Source: Methylosinus sp. PW1 (GTDB taxonomy: Bacteria; Pseudomonadota; Alphaproteobacteria; Rhizobiales; Beijerinckiaceae). From it: a stretch of 64,000 bases of DNA. The translations under genes were made by a program, and so were the position numbers. The stretch spans positions 2,542,001 through 2,606,000 of the forward strand of contig NZ_JQNK01000009.1 in assembly GCF_000745215.1 (NCBI RefSeq), in the 5' to 3' direction. This document shows positions 1 through 8,939 of the stretch, one piece after another. Position 1 is the first letter of the stretch. Each line of letters starts with the position of its first letter. The notes under the pieces are model-generated. The model saw only the letters and a program-made list of their open reading frames with translations, did not search any database and was not told the origin of the DNA.

Positions 1-310
1 CTCGGTCATCGGCTGGCCGCCGCCACGGCCCTCGATCTCATTTTGGTCTCGTCGGGCGTTTTTTCGCCCCTGCGGCCGTCTCGTTCCGCCTTTTTCACGG
101 GCGCGCAAGCCCCCGCACGAAACACGTCTCAGCGACGCCGCGCCGGCATATAGGAGAAAGCCCGCGCATAAGTCAATCGCGAGCGCGGCGCGGCGGCAAG
201 CGCCCGCAGCCTCGCGGCGGGGCTTTCGCGAAGCTTTCGCCGCGGCCTTTGCGTAGCCGCGGGCCGCTTCGCAGCCGGGCGGACGGCTTGTATAAACAAG
301 AAGGCCGATC

Positions 311-315
311 GATTC
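311..315. promoter_or_regulatory. GANTC (CcrM-type methylation) site in ctrA upstream region
   Basis: GATTC lies about 230 bases before the ctrA start. In Caulobacter, CcrM methylation of GANTC in a ctrA promoter controls its timing. A single short site can occur by chance, so the role here is inference. Confidence 0.25.
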
Positions 316-409
316 GTCCCCCTCGAGAGACGCTGTTCTGGCTCGCGATGGCCCTTAGCCGTCGACGATTAAGGTTTTGGTTGGCCGCCGGGCCGAAGGT
401 CAGGGTTTG

Positions 410-417
410 TTAACCAT
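410..417 (+). promoter_or_regulatory. Candidate CtrA half site TTAACCAT
   Basis: TTAACCAT matches the extended CtrA half-site. The matching second TTAA at seven-base spacing is not present, only a degenerate CTTA further on. Its position about 130 bases before ctrA fits autoregulation, which is known for CtrA in other alphaproteobacteria. This remains inference. Confidence 0.35.
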
Positions 418-545
418 TACCGCTTAGCGTTTCGACAAATAGATAGAGATCTTGGCGGGCGGCCGACGAAGCGCGGCGCATCGTCGACGCTCGGGCGACG
501 CGACGACGTCCGGGGAAGATTGGTGGAGCTGGGTGGGGACTGAAA

Positions 546-1247
546 ATGCGCGTTTTACTGATAGAGGATGACAGCGCGACCGCTCAAAGCATCGAGCTCA
601 TGCTCAAATCCGAGAATTTCAACGTCTATGCGACAGATCTCGGCGAGGAAGGCATAGATCTCGGGAAGCTCTACGATTACGACATCATCCTGCTCGATTT
701 GAATCTGCCCGACATGTCCGGCTACGAGGTGCTGCGCACCTTGCGGGTGGCCAAGGTCAAGACGCCGATTCTGATCCTGTCCGGCCTCGCCGGCATAGAG
801 GACAAGGTGAAGGGTCTGGGCTTCGGCGCTGACGATTATCTGACGAAGCCCTTCCATAAGGACGAGCTGGTGGCGCGCATTCACGCCATCGTGCGCCGCT
901 CCAAGGGCCATGCCCAATCGGTCATCACGACCGGCGATCTCGTCGTCAATCTGGACCAGAAGACGGTCGAGGTCTCCGGCGCCCGCGTGCATCTGACCGG
1001 CAAGGAATATCAGATGCTCGAGCTGCTCTCGCTGCGCAAGGGCACGACGCTCACCAAGGAGATGTTCCTCAATCATCTCTATGGCGGCATGGACGAGCCG
1101 GAACTCAAGATCATCGACGTCTTCATCTGCAAGCTGCGCAAGAAGCTCGCCAACGCCAGCGACGGCCGCAACTACATAGAGACGGTGTGGGGCCGCGGCT
1201 ATGTGCTGCGTGAGCCGAGCGAGGCCGACGAGCGCATCACCGCCTGA
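546..1247 (+). CDS. ctrA: Cell-cycle response regulator CtrA
   Basis: OmpR-type response regulator of 233 residues, the usual CtrA length. The receiver domain fills residues 1-120 with acidic pocket EDD at 7-9, phospho-acceptor D51 in [12 protein letters not shown], and the conserved lysine in DDYLTKPF. The C-terminal winged helix covers about 125-225 with the family-typical stretches [17 protein letters not shown] and [22 protein letters not shown], which are near-invariant in CtrA. CtrA binds TTAA-type sites and controls replication, division, motility and chemotaxis genes. It is phosphorylated by ChpT, and a chpT gene lies 5 kb away on the other strand. The gene is monocistronic: a hairpin follows, and cheR converges on it. 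Confidence 0.96.
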   Translation: MRVLLIEDDSATAQSIELMLKSENFNVYATDLGEEGIDLGKLYDYDIILLDLNLPDMSGYEVLRTLRVAKVKTPILILSGLAGIEDKVKGLGFGADDYLTKPFHKDELVARIHAIVRRSKGHAQSVITTGDLVVNLDQKTVEVSGARVHLTGKEYQMLELLSLRKGTTLTKEMFLNHLYGGMDEPELKIIDVFICKLRKKLANASDGRNYIETVWGRGYVLREPSEADERITA

Positions 1248-1281
1248 CAGCCATAAGGCGAAGACGGCCGCAAGTCGAAAA

Positions 1282-1301
1282 GGGGCTCCCTCGGGAGCCC
1301 C
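1282..1301 (+). terminator. Hairpin terminator after ctrA
   Basis: Perfect 9-base inverted repeat (GGGGCTCCC / GGGAGCCCC) with a 2-base centre, 35 bases past the ctrA stop and between two convergent genes. It is preceded by AAAA and followed by CTTCG rather than a long T run, so it may terminate in both directions. Confidence 0.6.
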
Positions 1302-1333
1302 TTCGCGCGTTCAGAGGGGGAGGCGAGCCGCGC

Positions 1334-2173
1334 TCACGCGCCGATGACGGCGCGCGACGGCGGCGAGGGGCGCGGCAGCAGCAGCCAGGCGGCGTCGCTC
1401 GCGGGCGTGAGGCCGCCGATGCGCTCGCCGATCGTCTCGGCCGAGCCGAGGACCAGATAGCCGTCGTCGGCGAGACTGTCGCGCAGGCGCCCGAGCACGC
1501 GGCTTTTCACCGCAGGCTCGAAATAAATGAGCACATTGCGGCAAAAGACGATGTCGAAGGGCGCCTCGCCAGAGAAATCATCGAGTAGATTGAGCTTGCG
1601 GAAGGCGATATTCGCCCGCAGCCCATCGCGAATCCGCCAGAGGCCGTCCTTCTGGTCGAAATGGGCCAGCAGCCTGCCGATCGAAAGGCCGCGCTGCGCC
1701 TCGAACTGGCTGTAGACGCCGCGCCGCGCCGTCGTCAGCGCGGTCTCCGAGACATCCGTGGCGAGAATCTCGACACTCCAGCCGGCGAGCGTCTCGCCCA
1801 TTTCGGCCAGCGTCATGGCGATGGAATAGGGCTCTTGACCGGTCGAGCAGGCGGCCGACCAGATGCGCAGGCGCCGCGTCTCGGCGCGCCGCGCCATCAG
1901 CTCCGGCAGCCAATCGCGCTTCAGCCGCTGAAAGGGGACGCGGTCGCGGAAAAAGGACGTCTCATTATTGGTCATCGCGTCGACGACGCGCTGCAGCAGC
2001 GCCTCGTCCTCGCGCCGCTCGATGAGGCGCATGAGCTCGGAGAGGTCGCGGCAGCCCTGTGCGCGCATGATCGGCTCCAGCCGGCTCTGCGCGATATAGA
2101 GCTTGTCGGGGCCGAGAGAGACGCCGACGATCGAGCCGATGAGACGGCGCAGCCGCTCGAAGGCGAGGCTCAT
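1334..2173 (-). CDS. cheR: Chemotaxis protein methyltransferase CheR
   Basis: CheR-family S-adenosylmethionine-dependent methyltransferase of 279 residues from the chosen start. The N-terminal all-alpha domain (FERLRRLIGSIVGVSLG...) is followed by the Rossmann-like domain with the TNNETSFFRD motif, the SAM-binding WSAACSTGQEPYS motif and FDIVFCRNVLIYF. CheR methylates receptor glutamates. I start at MSLAFERL because this matches CheR N-termini; the frame stays open another 19 codons to 2230. It is the last gene of the leftward cheA-cheW-cheY-cheR string. No cheB or receptor gene is present, so its substrate is unknown. Confidence 0.9.
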   Translation of the reverse strand: MSLAFERLRRLIGSIVGVSLGPDKLYIAQSRLEPIMRAQGCRDLSELMRLIERREDEALLQRVVDAMTNNETSFFRDRVPFQRLKRDWLPELMARRAETRRLRIWSAACSTGQEPYSIAMTLAEMGETLAGWSVEILATDVSETALTTARRGVYSQFEAQRGLSIGRLLAHFDQKDGLWRIRDGLRANIAFRKLNLLDDFSGEAPFDIVFCRNVLIYFEPAVKSRVLGRLRDSLADDGYLVLGSAETIGERIGGLTPASDAAWLLLPRPSPPSRAVIGA

Positions 2174-2290
2174 CGCGGGCGCTCTGCCGGAGGCGTCGCG
2201 CCCGGCCGAAAAAGGCGAGGCTCCGCACATTTCCGCATATCGCCGTCGCTCTCCTCGAGAGAGCGCTCCTGTTCCGTCGCGGCCCGCGCC

Positions 2291-2656
2291 TCAGATGACG
2301 CCGACGTCCTCGAGCTTGGCGCGCACCACATGCTGGTCGAAGGGCTTCATTATATATTCGTCGGCGCCCGCATCCATCGCCTGGGCGATATGGCTCGCCT
2401 CGTTCTCCGTGGTGCAGAACACCACTTTCGGCCCGGCGCCGCCCGGCATCTTGCGCAGCGCGCGCAGGAACTCGACGCCGTCCATCTCTGGCATGTTCCA
2501 ATCGAGCAGGATGGCGTCCGGCATGGATTGCTCGCAGGCGACCAGCGCCTTGCGGCCGTTCTCCGCCTCCACGGTGGAGAATTGCATCCCTTCGAGAATG
2601 CGGCGCGCGACCTTGCGGATGACCGCGGAATCGTCGACGACAAGAATCTGCTTCAT
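2291..2656 (-). CDS. cheY: Single-domain response regulator, CheY-like
   Basis: A stand-alone receiver of 121 residues. Acidic pocket VDDS at 7-10, phospho-acceptor D52 in LLDWNMPEMDG, threonine in FCTTENE and conserved lysine in YIMKPF are all present. Its start codon shares one base with the cheW stop (TGATG), so the two are translationally coupled. It is the expected output of the adjacent CheA, either on the flagellar motor or on another partner. It is closer to the CheYII/DivK-like class of alphaproteobacteria than to enterobacterial CheY, judged by motif only. Confidence 0.88.
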   Translation of the reverse strand: MKQILVVDDSAVIRKVARRILEGMQFSTVEAENGRKALVACEQSMPDAILLDWNMPEMDGVEFLRALRKMPGGAGPKVVFCTTENEASHIAQAMDAGADEYIMKPFDQHVVRAKLEDVGVI

Positions 2657-3198
2657 CAGTCTACTCCTCGGGATGCGTCTCTCGAATGTCCGTCGCGGCC
2701 GCCGCTCTCGCTCGGCCTCGACAGGCGCCTCACCAGCGCCGCTATGTCGAGTATGGGCAGAAACTCGTCGTCGAGCCGGTAGCAGGCGTTTGTGGCGTCG
2801 ACGAATTGCTGGCCGACATGGGTCGGGCAGAGGATGCGGTCGTCTTCCTCGCAGGTGACGACGTCGCCGGTCTCGTCGATGAGCAGAGCGTAGCGCTCGC
2901 CATTGTGCTCGATGCAGACCGCGAGATTCGAATCGGAGCGGTCGCCCTCGTCGATGTCGAGGCAGCGATCGAGCCGCAGCGCGGTAACGATGCGGCCGCG
3001 CAGATTGGCGAGGCCGGCGATCTCGCGCGGGGCCAGCGGAACCGGCGTCACCTGCTCGATGTGGAAGATCGTCTTCACGCATTCCACCGGCAGGCCGAAG
3101 GTCTGGCCGCGCACCTTTATGGTGAAGTTGCGCGACTGCTCCTTGGGCGCGTCGCTCTGCCGGCGGCGCCCGCTCGCGTCGCGTTGCGTCTGTGTCAT
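2656..3198 (-). CDS. cheW: Chemotaxis coupling protein CheW
   Basis: 180-residue CheW-domain protein. After a basic, probably disordered N-terminus (about 20 residues) comes the SH3-like coupling domain with FGLPVECVKTIFHIEQVTPVPLAP and IAGLANLRGRIVTALRL, typical of CheW. CheW bridges receptors and the CheA kinase. I start at MTQTQRD because this ATG overlaps the cheA stop in the ATGA arrangement; the frame is open further upstream inside cheA. The stop overlaps the cheY start by one base. Confidence 0.88.
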   Translation of the reverse strand: MTQTQRDASGRRRQSDAPKEQSRNFTIKVRGQTFGLPVECVKTIFHIEQVTPVPLAPREIAGLANLRGRIVTALRLDRCLDIDEGDRSDSNLAVCIEHNGERYALLIDETGDVVTCEEDDRILCPTHVGQQFVDATNACYRLDDEFLPILDIAALVRRLSRPSESGGRDGHSRDASRGVD

Positions 3199-5750
3199 GC
3201 GGCGAGCTCCGACATGATGCGCAATTCGAGATCGCGCGGCGCGGTGTCCGCCTTGTCGAGCAGGCGGCCGACGCATTCGATGAGCGCGCGCCGATCGAAC
3301 TTGCCGGCGACGGCGGCGATGCCGCAGGCCTCGGCCGCCGCGAGCACGCTGGGCGCCGCCTGGGCGGCGAGCGCCACCACCGGCAGATCGGCGAGGCCGG
3401 GCAGCGCATGCAGCGCGCGGGCGAAATTATAGCCGTCCATTTCCGGCATGTCGGTATCCGTCACCACCGCCTCGACGGACAGCCCCTTGCGCAGGAAGGA
3501 GAGGGCCTCCGGCGCCGAGGCGGCGGTGGTCACGTCATAGCCGGCCGAGCCGAGTATGGGCGCCAGCATGTCGCGGAAGAAGGCCTTGTCGTCGACCAGC
3601 AGAATGCGATGCCGCTTGTTGACGCCGCGCGCCACGGCGGCCGGGCAGGCGATGCGCATGAAATAGGTGGCGTCCAAAAATTCGACGACCTCGCCGCCGA
3701 GCTGGATGGAGCCGAGAATATGCGCCGAATCGCTCTCTCTCTGCAGGTCGAGAATCTCGTCGGTGACGTCGATGATCTCCTCGGTGAGCAGGCCCATGGA
3801 CTGGCCCGCTCCCGACAGCACGAGAATGGGATAGGCGTCGCGGTCGAGCGACATGTCCGAGGTCGCCGGAATGATCGGCAGCAGGCTGTCGCGATAGGCC
3901 ATGACGAAGGCGCCGTCCGAGGCGATCAGCCGCTCGCGCGGCACATCCTCTATGCGCAGCACCAGCGACAGAGGCAGCGCCTTCAGCGGGCCGGGGCCGG
4001 CCTTGACGAGGATGATGCGCGTCTTCTCCGCGCGCGGGACGAAGACTTCCGGCGTCGTCGCTTCGGCCGGGCGCTCGGCCAGCCGCTGCAGCCCGGCGTG
4101 CTCGAGCAGAGCCGCGGGATCGAGAATGAGCACCACCGAGCCGTCGCCGAGAATCGTCTGGCCAGAGAAGACGCCGAGCCGCGCCAGCGCGCTCACCAGC
4201 GGCTCGATGACGATCTCCTGCACATCGGCGATCGTCTCCACCAGCAGGCCGAAGCGCGCGCTGCCGATGCGCAGCACGACGACGAAGCCGTCGCGCGTCT
4301 CCTCCTGCGCCGGGCGGCCGAGGCCGAGCGTCGCGGCGAGATCGAGCAGAGGCAGCACGTCATTGCGCAAGCGCAGCACCGGCGCGTCATGGATATATTG
4401 GATCGCATGCTCGAAGCCGCGGCCGACCCCGACCAGCTCGACCACGGTCATCTGTGGTATGGCGAAGCGCGCGCCATTGGTCGTCAAAATCAGCGCCGGC
4501 GTGATGGCGAGCGTCAGTGGAATGCGCAGAGTGACGCAGGCGCCGCGGCCATGGCGCGAGGTCAGCGAGACGGAGCCGCCGATCGACTGAATGTTCTCGC
4601 GCACCACATCCATGCCGACTCCGCGGCCGGAGACGCTGGTGACGCCATCGACGGTCGAGAAGCCCGGCGTGAAGACCAGCTCGAACAGCTCGCTGTCACT
4701 GAGCTTGGCGATATCGGCCTCCGAGACGAGCCCGATCGCCAAGGCTTTGGAGCGGATGCGCGAGGCGTCGAGCCCGCGGCCGTCGTCGGCGATGTCGATG
4801 ATGATCTGGCCGGCGTCATAGGCGGCGCGCACCGAGATGACGCCGGTCTCGCTCTTGCCGATGCGCGCGCGCTCGGCCGGAGATTCTATCCCATGGTCGG
4901 CGCAATTGCGGATGATGTGGGTGAGCGGCGCGCGGATCAGCTCGATCACCTGCCGGTCCAGCTCCGTGTCCGAGCCTTCCGTCGTGACGACGATCTTCTT
5001 GCCGAGATCATAGGCGAGATCGCGCACCAGACGCGGCAGCGTCGAGAACAGCCGTCCGACCGGCTGCATGCGCGCGCTCATCACCGCATCCTGCAGATCG
5101 CTGGTGATGTTGGAGAGTGTCTGTACCGTGCTGCTCATGGCCTCGTCGCCGCCCGCCCAGGCGCTCGACAATTCGAGCAGACGATTGCGGGTGGAGACGA
5201 GCTCGGAGACGATGCCCATCAGCCGATCGAGCACATTGACCGAGACGCGCACCGTCTCGCCGATATGGGCGACGCTGACGGAATGCGCCTCTCCCGGCGC
5301 CGCAGCGGCGCGGGAGGCGGGCGCCGCGGCGCCGCCCGCCTCGGCGGCGTCCTTGGGCTCCTCCTCGCCGAGGCGGGCGCGGCGCGTCGCCTGCTCCAGG
5401 GCGGCGACGAGCTCGTCGTCGTCGCCCGCCGGCTCCTCCTGGGAGCGGCCCATTTCGGCGAGAATATCCTTCAGCCGGTCCACGGCGGCGAAGACCAGCG
5501 TGACATGCGCGGCGCTCATCGGCGCGCCGTCGCGCAAGGCGCCGATGAGCGCCTCGGTCGAATGGGTCAGCCGGCCGACGCGCGGCAGCTTCAAGAAGCC
5601 GCTGGTGCCCTTGATCGTGTGCACATGGCGAAAGAGGCTGGCGATCAGCGCCTGATCGCCGGGGTCCTTCTCGAGACAGACGAGCTCCATCGTCGCCGCA
5701 TCTATGTGCTCGGCGGTCTCGACGAGGAAATCGTTGAGAAGCTCATCCAT
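3195..5750 (-). CDS. cheA: Hybrid chemotaxis histidine kinase CheA with C-terminal receiver
   Basis: 851 residues from the start MDELLNDF; an ATG 42 bases upstream is possible. Order of domains: HPt with phospho-histidine H44 in RHVHTIKGTSGF, linker, dimerisation helices (about 160-260), HATPase with N-box RNCADHGIESP and DDGRGLDASR, then CheW-like regulatory sequence with a second, diverged CheW-like stretch. A receiver at the C-terminus (about 730-850) has VDDKAFFRD and VVTDTDMPEMDGY. Standard CheA is about 650 residues and lacks a receiver; CheA proteins with a C-terminal receiver are known in alphaproteobacteria. The receiver may act as phosphate sink or feedback. The last bases overlap cheW by four. 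Confidence 0.93.
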   Translation of the reverse strand: MDELLNDFLVETAEHIDAATMELVCLEKDPGDQALIASLFRHVHTIKGTSGFLKLPRVGRLTHSTEALIGALRDGAPMSAAHVTLVFAAVDRLKDILAEMGRSQEEPAGDDDELVAALEQATRRARLGEEEPKDAAEAGGAAAPASRAAAAPGEAHSVSVAHIGETVRVSVNVLDRLMGIVSELVSTRNRLLELSSAWAGGDEAMSSTVQTLSNITSDLQDAVMSARMQPVGRLFSTLPRLVRDLAYDLGKKIVVTTEGSDTELDRQVIELIRAPLTHIIRNCADHGIESPAERARIGKSETGVISVRAAYDAGQIIIDIADDGRGLDASRIRSKALAIGLVSEADIAKLSDSELFELVFTPGFSTVDGVTSVSGRGVGMDVVRENIQSIGGSVSLTSRHGRGACVTLRIPLTLAITPALILTTNGARFAIPQMTVVELVGVGRGFEHAIQYIHDAPVLRLRNDVLPLLDLAATLGLGRPAQEETRDGFVVVLRIGSARFGLLVETIADVQEIVIEPLVSALARLGVFSGQTILGDGSVVLILDPAALLEHAGLQRLAERPAEATTPEVFVPRAEKTRIILVKAGPGPLKALPLSLVLRIEDVPRERLIASDGAFVMAYRDSLLPIIPATSDMSLDRDAYPILVLSGAGQSMGLLTEEIIDVTDEILDLQRESDSAHILGSIQLGGEVVEFLDATYFMRIACPAAVARGVNKRHRILLVDDKAFFRDMLAPILGSAGYDVTTAASAPEALSFLRKGLSVEAVVTDTDMPEMDGYNFARALHALPGLADLPVVALAAQAAPSVLAAAEACGIAAVAGKFDRRALIECVGRLLDKADTAPRDLELRIMSELAA

Positions 5751-5841
5751 GGCGTCGTTCGTCTTAGGCCGCGCGAGCGGCGTCGACGCCATTCTTGACG
5801 CATTCTGGTTAAGAGAACTGAAATTCCCGCGCTCGAGCTCG

Positions 5842-6525
5842 TCAGGCCTCGAGCGCCGCCTTGGTCTCTTCCTCCGCCTGCGCGGCGGCGGGGCGGGCGG
5901 TGATGGTCACATGTTCCGGCTGCGCGGAGATCACGACGTCTAGCCCGCTCGCCTGGGCGACGAGGCCCGCGTAATAGGCCTGAATGGCGCGTGCGTCGAC
6001 AACGCCCTCTTCCGGCTCGCCGGCCAGCAGGGCGGGGATCGCCGCGGCGATGCGGGCGTTCACGCCTTTGGCTTCCAGCGTGAAGGAAATATCGTCGCGC
6101 TCGCCGGTGGAGGCGACGGAGATGACGCCGCCGCGCGGAATCGCCGCATCGGCGATCAGGCACAGATTGAGCAGCAGCTTCACCTTGTTCTTCGACATCA
6201 GCACGCGCGGCACGCTCCATTCGAGCTTGGTGCGCTCGTCGGCGAGTAGCTGGCGCGTCACATGCTCGGCGTCGCCGGTGTCGATCTCGGCGCCCTTGGA
6301 GCCGGCGGCGCCGAAGGCGAGGCGGCAGAATTGCAGCCGGGCGGAGGCCTCCGCCGCGCTGGATTTGATGAGCGCCAGCGCATGGCCGCGCATCTCGGCG
6401 TCCTTCTCCTCCTCCAGCACCTCCAGCCCGTTGACGATGGCGCCGACGGGCGAGATCACATCATGGCAGACGCGGGAGGAGAGAAGCGCGGCGAGATCGA
6501 GGGCGTCGAGCGCGAATTTGGTCAT
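5842..6525 (-). CDS. chpT: Histidine phosphotransferase ChpT
   Basis: 227-residue ChpT-like protein. The N-terminal helical hairpin carries phospho-histidine H21 in SSRVCHDVISPVGAIVNGLE, the ChpT signature, and the C-terminal part is a degenerate HATPase-like fold (KVKLLLNLCLIADAAIPRGG). In Caulobacter, ChpT passes phosphate from CckA to CtrA and CpdR. It lies upstream of cheA in the same direction with a 91-base gap, and ctrA is at the other end of the block. The linkage of ctrA, chpT and a chemosensory kinase suggests functional or regulatory coupling, which is inference. Confidence 0.9.
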   Translation of the reverse strand: MTKFALDALDLAALLSSRVCHDVISPVGAIVNGLEVLEEEKDAEMRGHALALIKSSAAEASARLQFCRLAFGAAGSKGAEIDTGDAEHVTRQLLADERTKLEWSVPRVLMSKNKVKLLLNLCLIADAAIPRGGVISVASTGERDDISFTLEAKGVNARIAAAIPALLAGEPEEGVVDARAIQAYYAGLVAQASGLDVVISAQPEHVTITARPAAAQAEEETKAALEA

Positions 6526-6721
6526 GGGGCCATCCGAAGGAGCCGCCGGATCGCCATGGGTCGGCGCCGGCCAGAGCGGGAACGCGGCGAAAACGAATCA
6601 CCCGCGCCCCTTTTCCCCATTGGTAGCCGCGCCGCGCGCGCTTGCAAAGCGTCGCCGTCGGGGCCGGAGCGCCCCGCGAGCCGTTGGAGCGTCATTCAAC
6701 CCGCTCGGATCGGCAAGCGCT

Positions 6722-8851
6722 CTAGAACGTCGCCTTGGCGCCGAGGAAGAAGCTGCGTCCCGCCTCTGGATAGCCGTCGGTGAAGGTGTAGGCGGTGTCG
6801 AACATGTTGCGCACGCCGCCTTCGATCTTGAAGTTCGGATGGAGCTGATATTCGGCCGTGAAATTGGCCAGGAAGTACGCGCCCGTCCGATAATAGATCG
6901 TCCCCGCCGTGTTCGAGGTCCAGCGATTGCTGTTCATCTCGACATTCGGCGTCAGCGTCAGCCCTTCGAGCGGCCGCCAGCCGGCGTAGAGGAACAGCTT
7001 GCCGTCCGGCACGCCCGTCGGCTGGAAGTTGAGGATGTAAGGCGCATAGACCGAGCGGCGCATCAGCGTCAGATTGCCGCCCAGCGACAGCTCGTCGGAG
7101 GCGCGATAATCGACCGTGACCTCCCCGCCCCAGAAGCTGGCGTCGCCGACGTTCTGGCTCTGGGTGACGCTCGCGCCATAGGCGGGCGCCGGCACGGATT
7201 GGATGAGATTGCGGACGATGGAGTGGAAGGCGTCCAATTGAATGCGGCTGCCCGGCGCGAATTCGCTCGCCCAGCCGAGATCGAAATTGATCGCGCGCTC
7301 GGGCATCAGGCCGGGGTTGGAGGTGGCGCCGCCGAAACGCGAGCTGAAACGCTCGAAAATCGTCGGGAAGCGCTCGCGGTCGGAGACGTTGAAATAGACT
7401 TTGTTGGTGTCGCTGTAGCGCCAGATCGCCGCGCCCTGGAAATTGGGCGCCTGCACATCCCGCAGCTGATAGCCGATGACGCCCGTGTCGACCACGAAAT
7501 CATCCGCCTTGCGCAGATGGCGCCAGTCGTAGGCGAAGCCGCCGACGAGATCTATGTCCTTGGTCGGATGAAAGGTGTTCTCGATGGCGATCGAATAAGT
7601 GTCTTCCTGCGTGTAGACCAGCGGCTGGGTGAAGCAGATGACGTTGATGACGCATCCGGTCGATTTATTGGCGACATTGACGCCGTAATATTCCTGCCAG
7701 GTGGCGTGCTCGTCGAAGCGATAGTGGCCGGCGATCTTCAGCGTGTCCACATCGCCGAAATCATGCCCCGCCTCTATGTCCGCGCCGAGCGCATAATCCT
7801 GGTAATAGCTGCGGAAAGCTTTGGCCGAGGACTGATAGGTCAGGAAGGGGTCGTTGTAGGAGAAGAGATCGTTGTCGAACTTGCTCCAATAGGCCTTGGT
7901 CTTCACATAGGACGAATCGCCGATCTTGGTGTTGGACAGGAAATAGAGATTCTGCACGCGCCAATAGGGCCAGCGCCAATAGCGCTGGCTGGCGAGCCCG
8001 TCGGTGGTGTGATAGGGCGCGCCCTTCTTGCCGTCCTGGCGGATGAAGCTCAGCGAATATTCGTCGGTGTCGTTGGGCGTGTAGCCGGCCTTGGCGTTCA
8101 GGCTCCAATCATAGGTTCCCGAATTGCCGCGGAAGCCGTCGCCCTGATTATTGGTCGGCGTGTAGCTCTCCGGCAGCATCCAGCCGCGCAGATCGCGCCA
8201 GGAGCCGCTGAGCTGCAGATAATAATTGTCCTGCTTCGTGCCGAGCAGCGCATAGGTCTTTATGCCCTCATAGCTGCCGTCGCGGCCGAACTCGAGGCCG
8301 GTGCGCAGCTCGCCCTCTATCGCCTTGGTGGGCTTGCGGGAGACGAGATTGATCTGGCCGCCCATGCCGCCCGGGCCGTCCAGCACCGAGACATAGCCCT
8401 TGGCGATCTGCACCGAGGCGACGTCCGGCGTCATGAAGCGCGCGAAATCGAGCCGATTGTCGGCCGGCAGATAGACGCGCACGCCGTCGATGGTGAGCGG
8501 CACCTGCCAGCGGTCGAAGCCGCGCACATAGATGTTCTGCTCATTGCGCGTGCCACCGGTGGAATTGCTGACGACGCCGGCGGCGAGATTGACGGCGCGA
8601 TCGAGCGAATCGCGCTGGAAGGTCTCGTTCTGGCGGTTGCTGATGGTCACGCCGCCATAGGAATCGGTATTCTGCAGAGGCGCCGGACCATCGTCCTTCT
8701 TCTTGTCGGGCGGAGCGGTCCTGTGCTCGGCGCCGACGTGAATCTCGCCGAGATCGAAAGGTTGCGGCTGCTCGCCGGCGAGCGCCGCGCCGCTTGCGAT
8801 GAGCGCGGCGACGCTGGCGGCGCCCAAGGGCGCGAATTTGCTGAGTTTCAT
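6722..8851 (-). CDS. TonB-dependent outer-membrane receptor
   Basis: 709 residues with a clear signal peptide (about 1-25, ending GAALA). The plug domain contains NIYVRGFDRWQVPLTIDGVRVY and GPGGMGGQINLVSRKP, and a long beta-barrel ends in FFLGAKATF with terminal phenylalanine. Such receptors import metal chelates or other scarce ligands using TonB/ExbBD. The substrate cannot be read from sequence. It lies 88 bases downstream of a DUF1111 di-haem gene, which overlaps a periplasmic binding-protein gene downstream of a ModE-type regulator, so molybdate, tungstate or another metal complex is the contextual guess. A GC-rich repeat lies in the gap upstream. Complete. Confidence 0.9.
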   Translation of the reverse strand: MKLSKFAPLGAASVAALIASGAALAGEQPQPFDLGEIHVGAEHRTAPPDKKKDDGPAPLQNTDSYGGVTISNRQNETFQRDSLDRAVNLAAGVVSNSTGGTRNEQNIYVRGFDRWQVPLTIDGVRVYLPADNRLDFARFMTPDVASVQIAKGYVSVLDGPGGMGGQINLVSRKPTKAIEGELRTGLEFGRDGSYEGIKTYALLGTKQDNYYLQLSGSWRDLRGWMLPESYTPTNNQGDGFRGNSGTYDWSLNAKAGYTPNDTDEYSLSFIRQDGKKGAPYHTTDGLASQRYWRWPYWRVQNLYFLSNTKIGDSSYVKTKAYWSKFDNDLFSYNDPFLTYQSSAKAFRSYYQDYALGADIEAGHDFGDVDTLKIAGHYRFDEHATWQEYYGVNVANKSTGCVINVICFTQPLVYTQEDTYSIAIENTFHPTKDIDLVGGFAYDWRHLRKADDFVVDTGVIGYQLRDVQAPNFQGAAIWRYSDTNKVYFNVSDRERFPTIFERFSSRFGGATSNPGLMPERAINFDLGWASEFAPGSRIQLDAFHSIVRNLIQSVPAPAYGASVTQSQNVGDASFWGGEVTVDYRASDELSLGGNLTLMRRSVYAPYILNFQPTGVPDGKLFLYAGWRPLEGLTLTPNVEMNSNRWTSNTAGTIYYRTGAYFLANFTAEYQLHPNFKIEGGVRNMFDTAYTFTDGYPEAGRSFFLGAKATF

Positions 8852-8884
8852 CGTTCTTCCCCCGATTGTCCCATCATCCCGCCA

Positions 8885-8937
8885 CCCCCTCCCCGGGCCG
8901 CCCCCGCTTCGTGGGAGAGGGGGCAGATTCCGCGCTC
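8885..8937. repeat. GC-rich palindromic repeat, copy 1
   Basis: Sequence of the form CCCCCTCCCC...CCCCCGCTTCG.GGGAGAGGGGG followed by CAGATTCCGCGCT. It matches 56753-56805 almost base for base and resembles 38784-38822 and the repeat split by the IS near 56.8/58.2 kb. It sits between the DUF1111 and TonB receptor genes and could form a stable mRNA hairpin there. Confidence 0.6.
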
Positions 8938-8939
8938 CC

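Larger units (their letters stand above)
1..545. other. Intergenic region upstream of ctrA
   Basis: No coding region is supported in these 545 bases. The minus strand has a possible ATG at positions 9-7 that could begin a gene running off the left edge, but only three codons are visible. The stretch nearest ctrA is more AT-rich than its surroundings and holds a GANTC site and a CtrA-like half site, so it probably contains the ctrA promoters. Confidence 0.5.

Noticed and set aside
369..430. Full CtrA box TTAA-N7-TTAA before ctrA
   Set aside because: Only TTAACCAT and an isolated TTAA are present; the second half is degenerate, so only a half site is reported.
3192..5798. 868-codon open frame on the plus strand opposite cheA
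   Set aside because: Mirror frame of a strongly supported CheA; Arg/Asp/Ala-rich with no domain. Stop-poor antisense frames are normal at this GC content.
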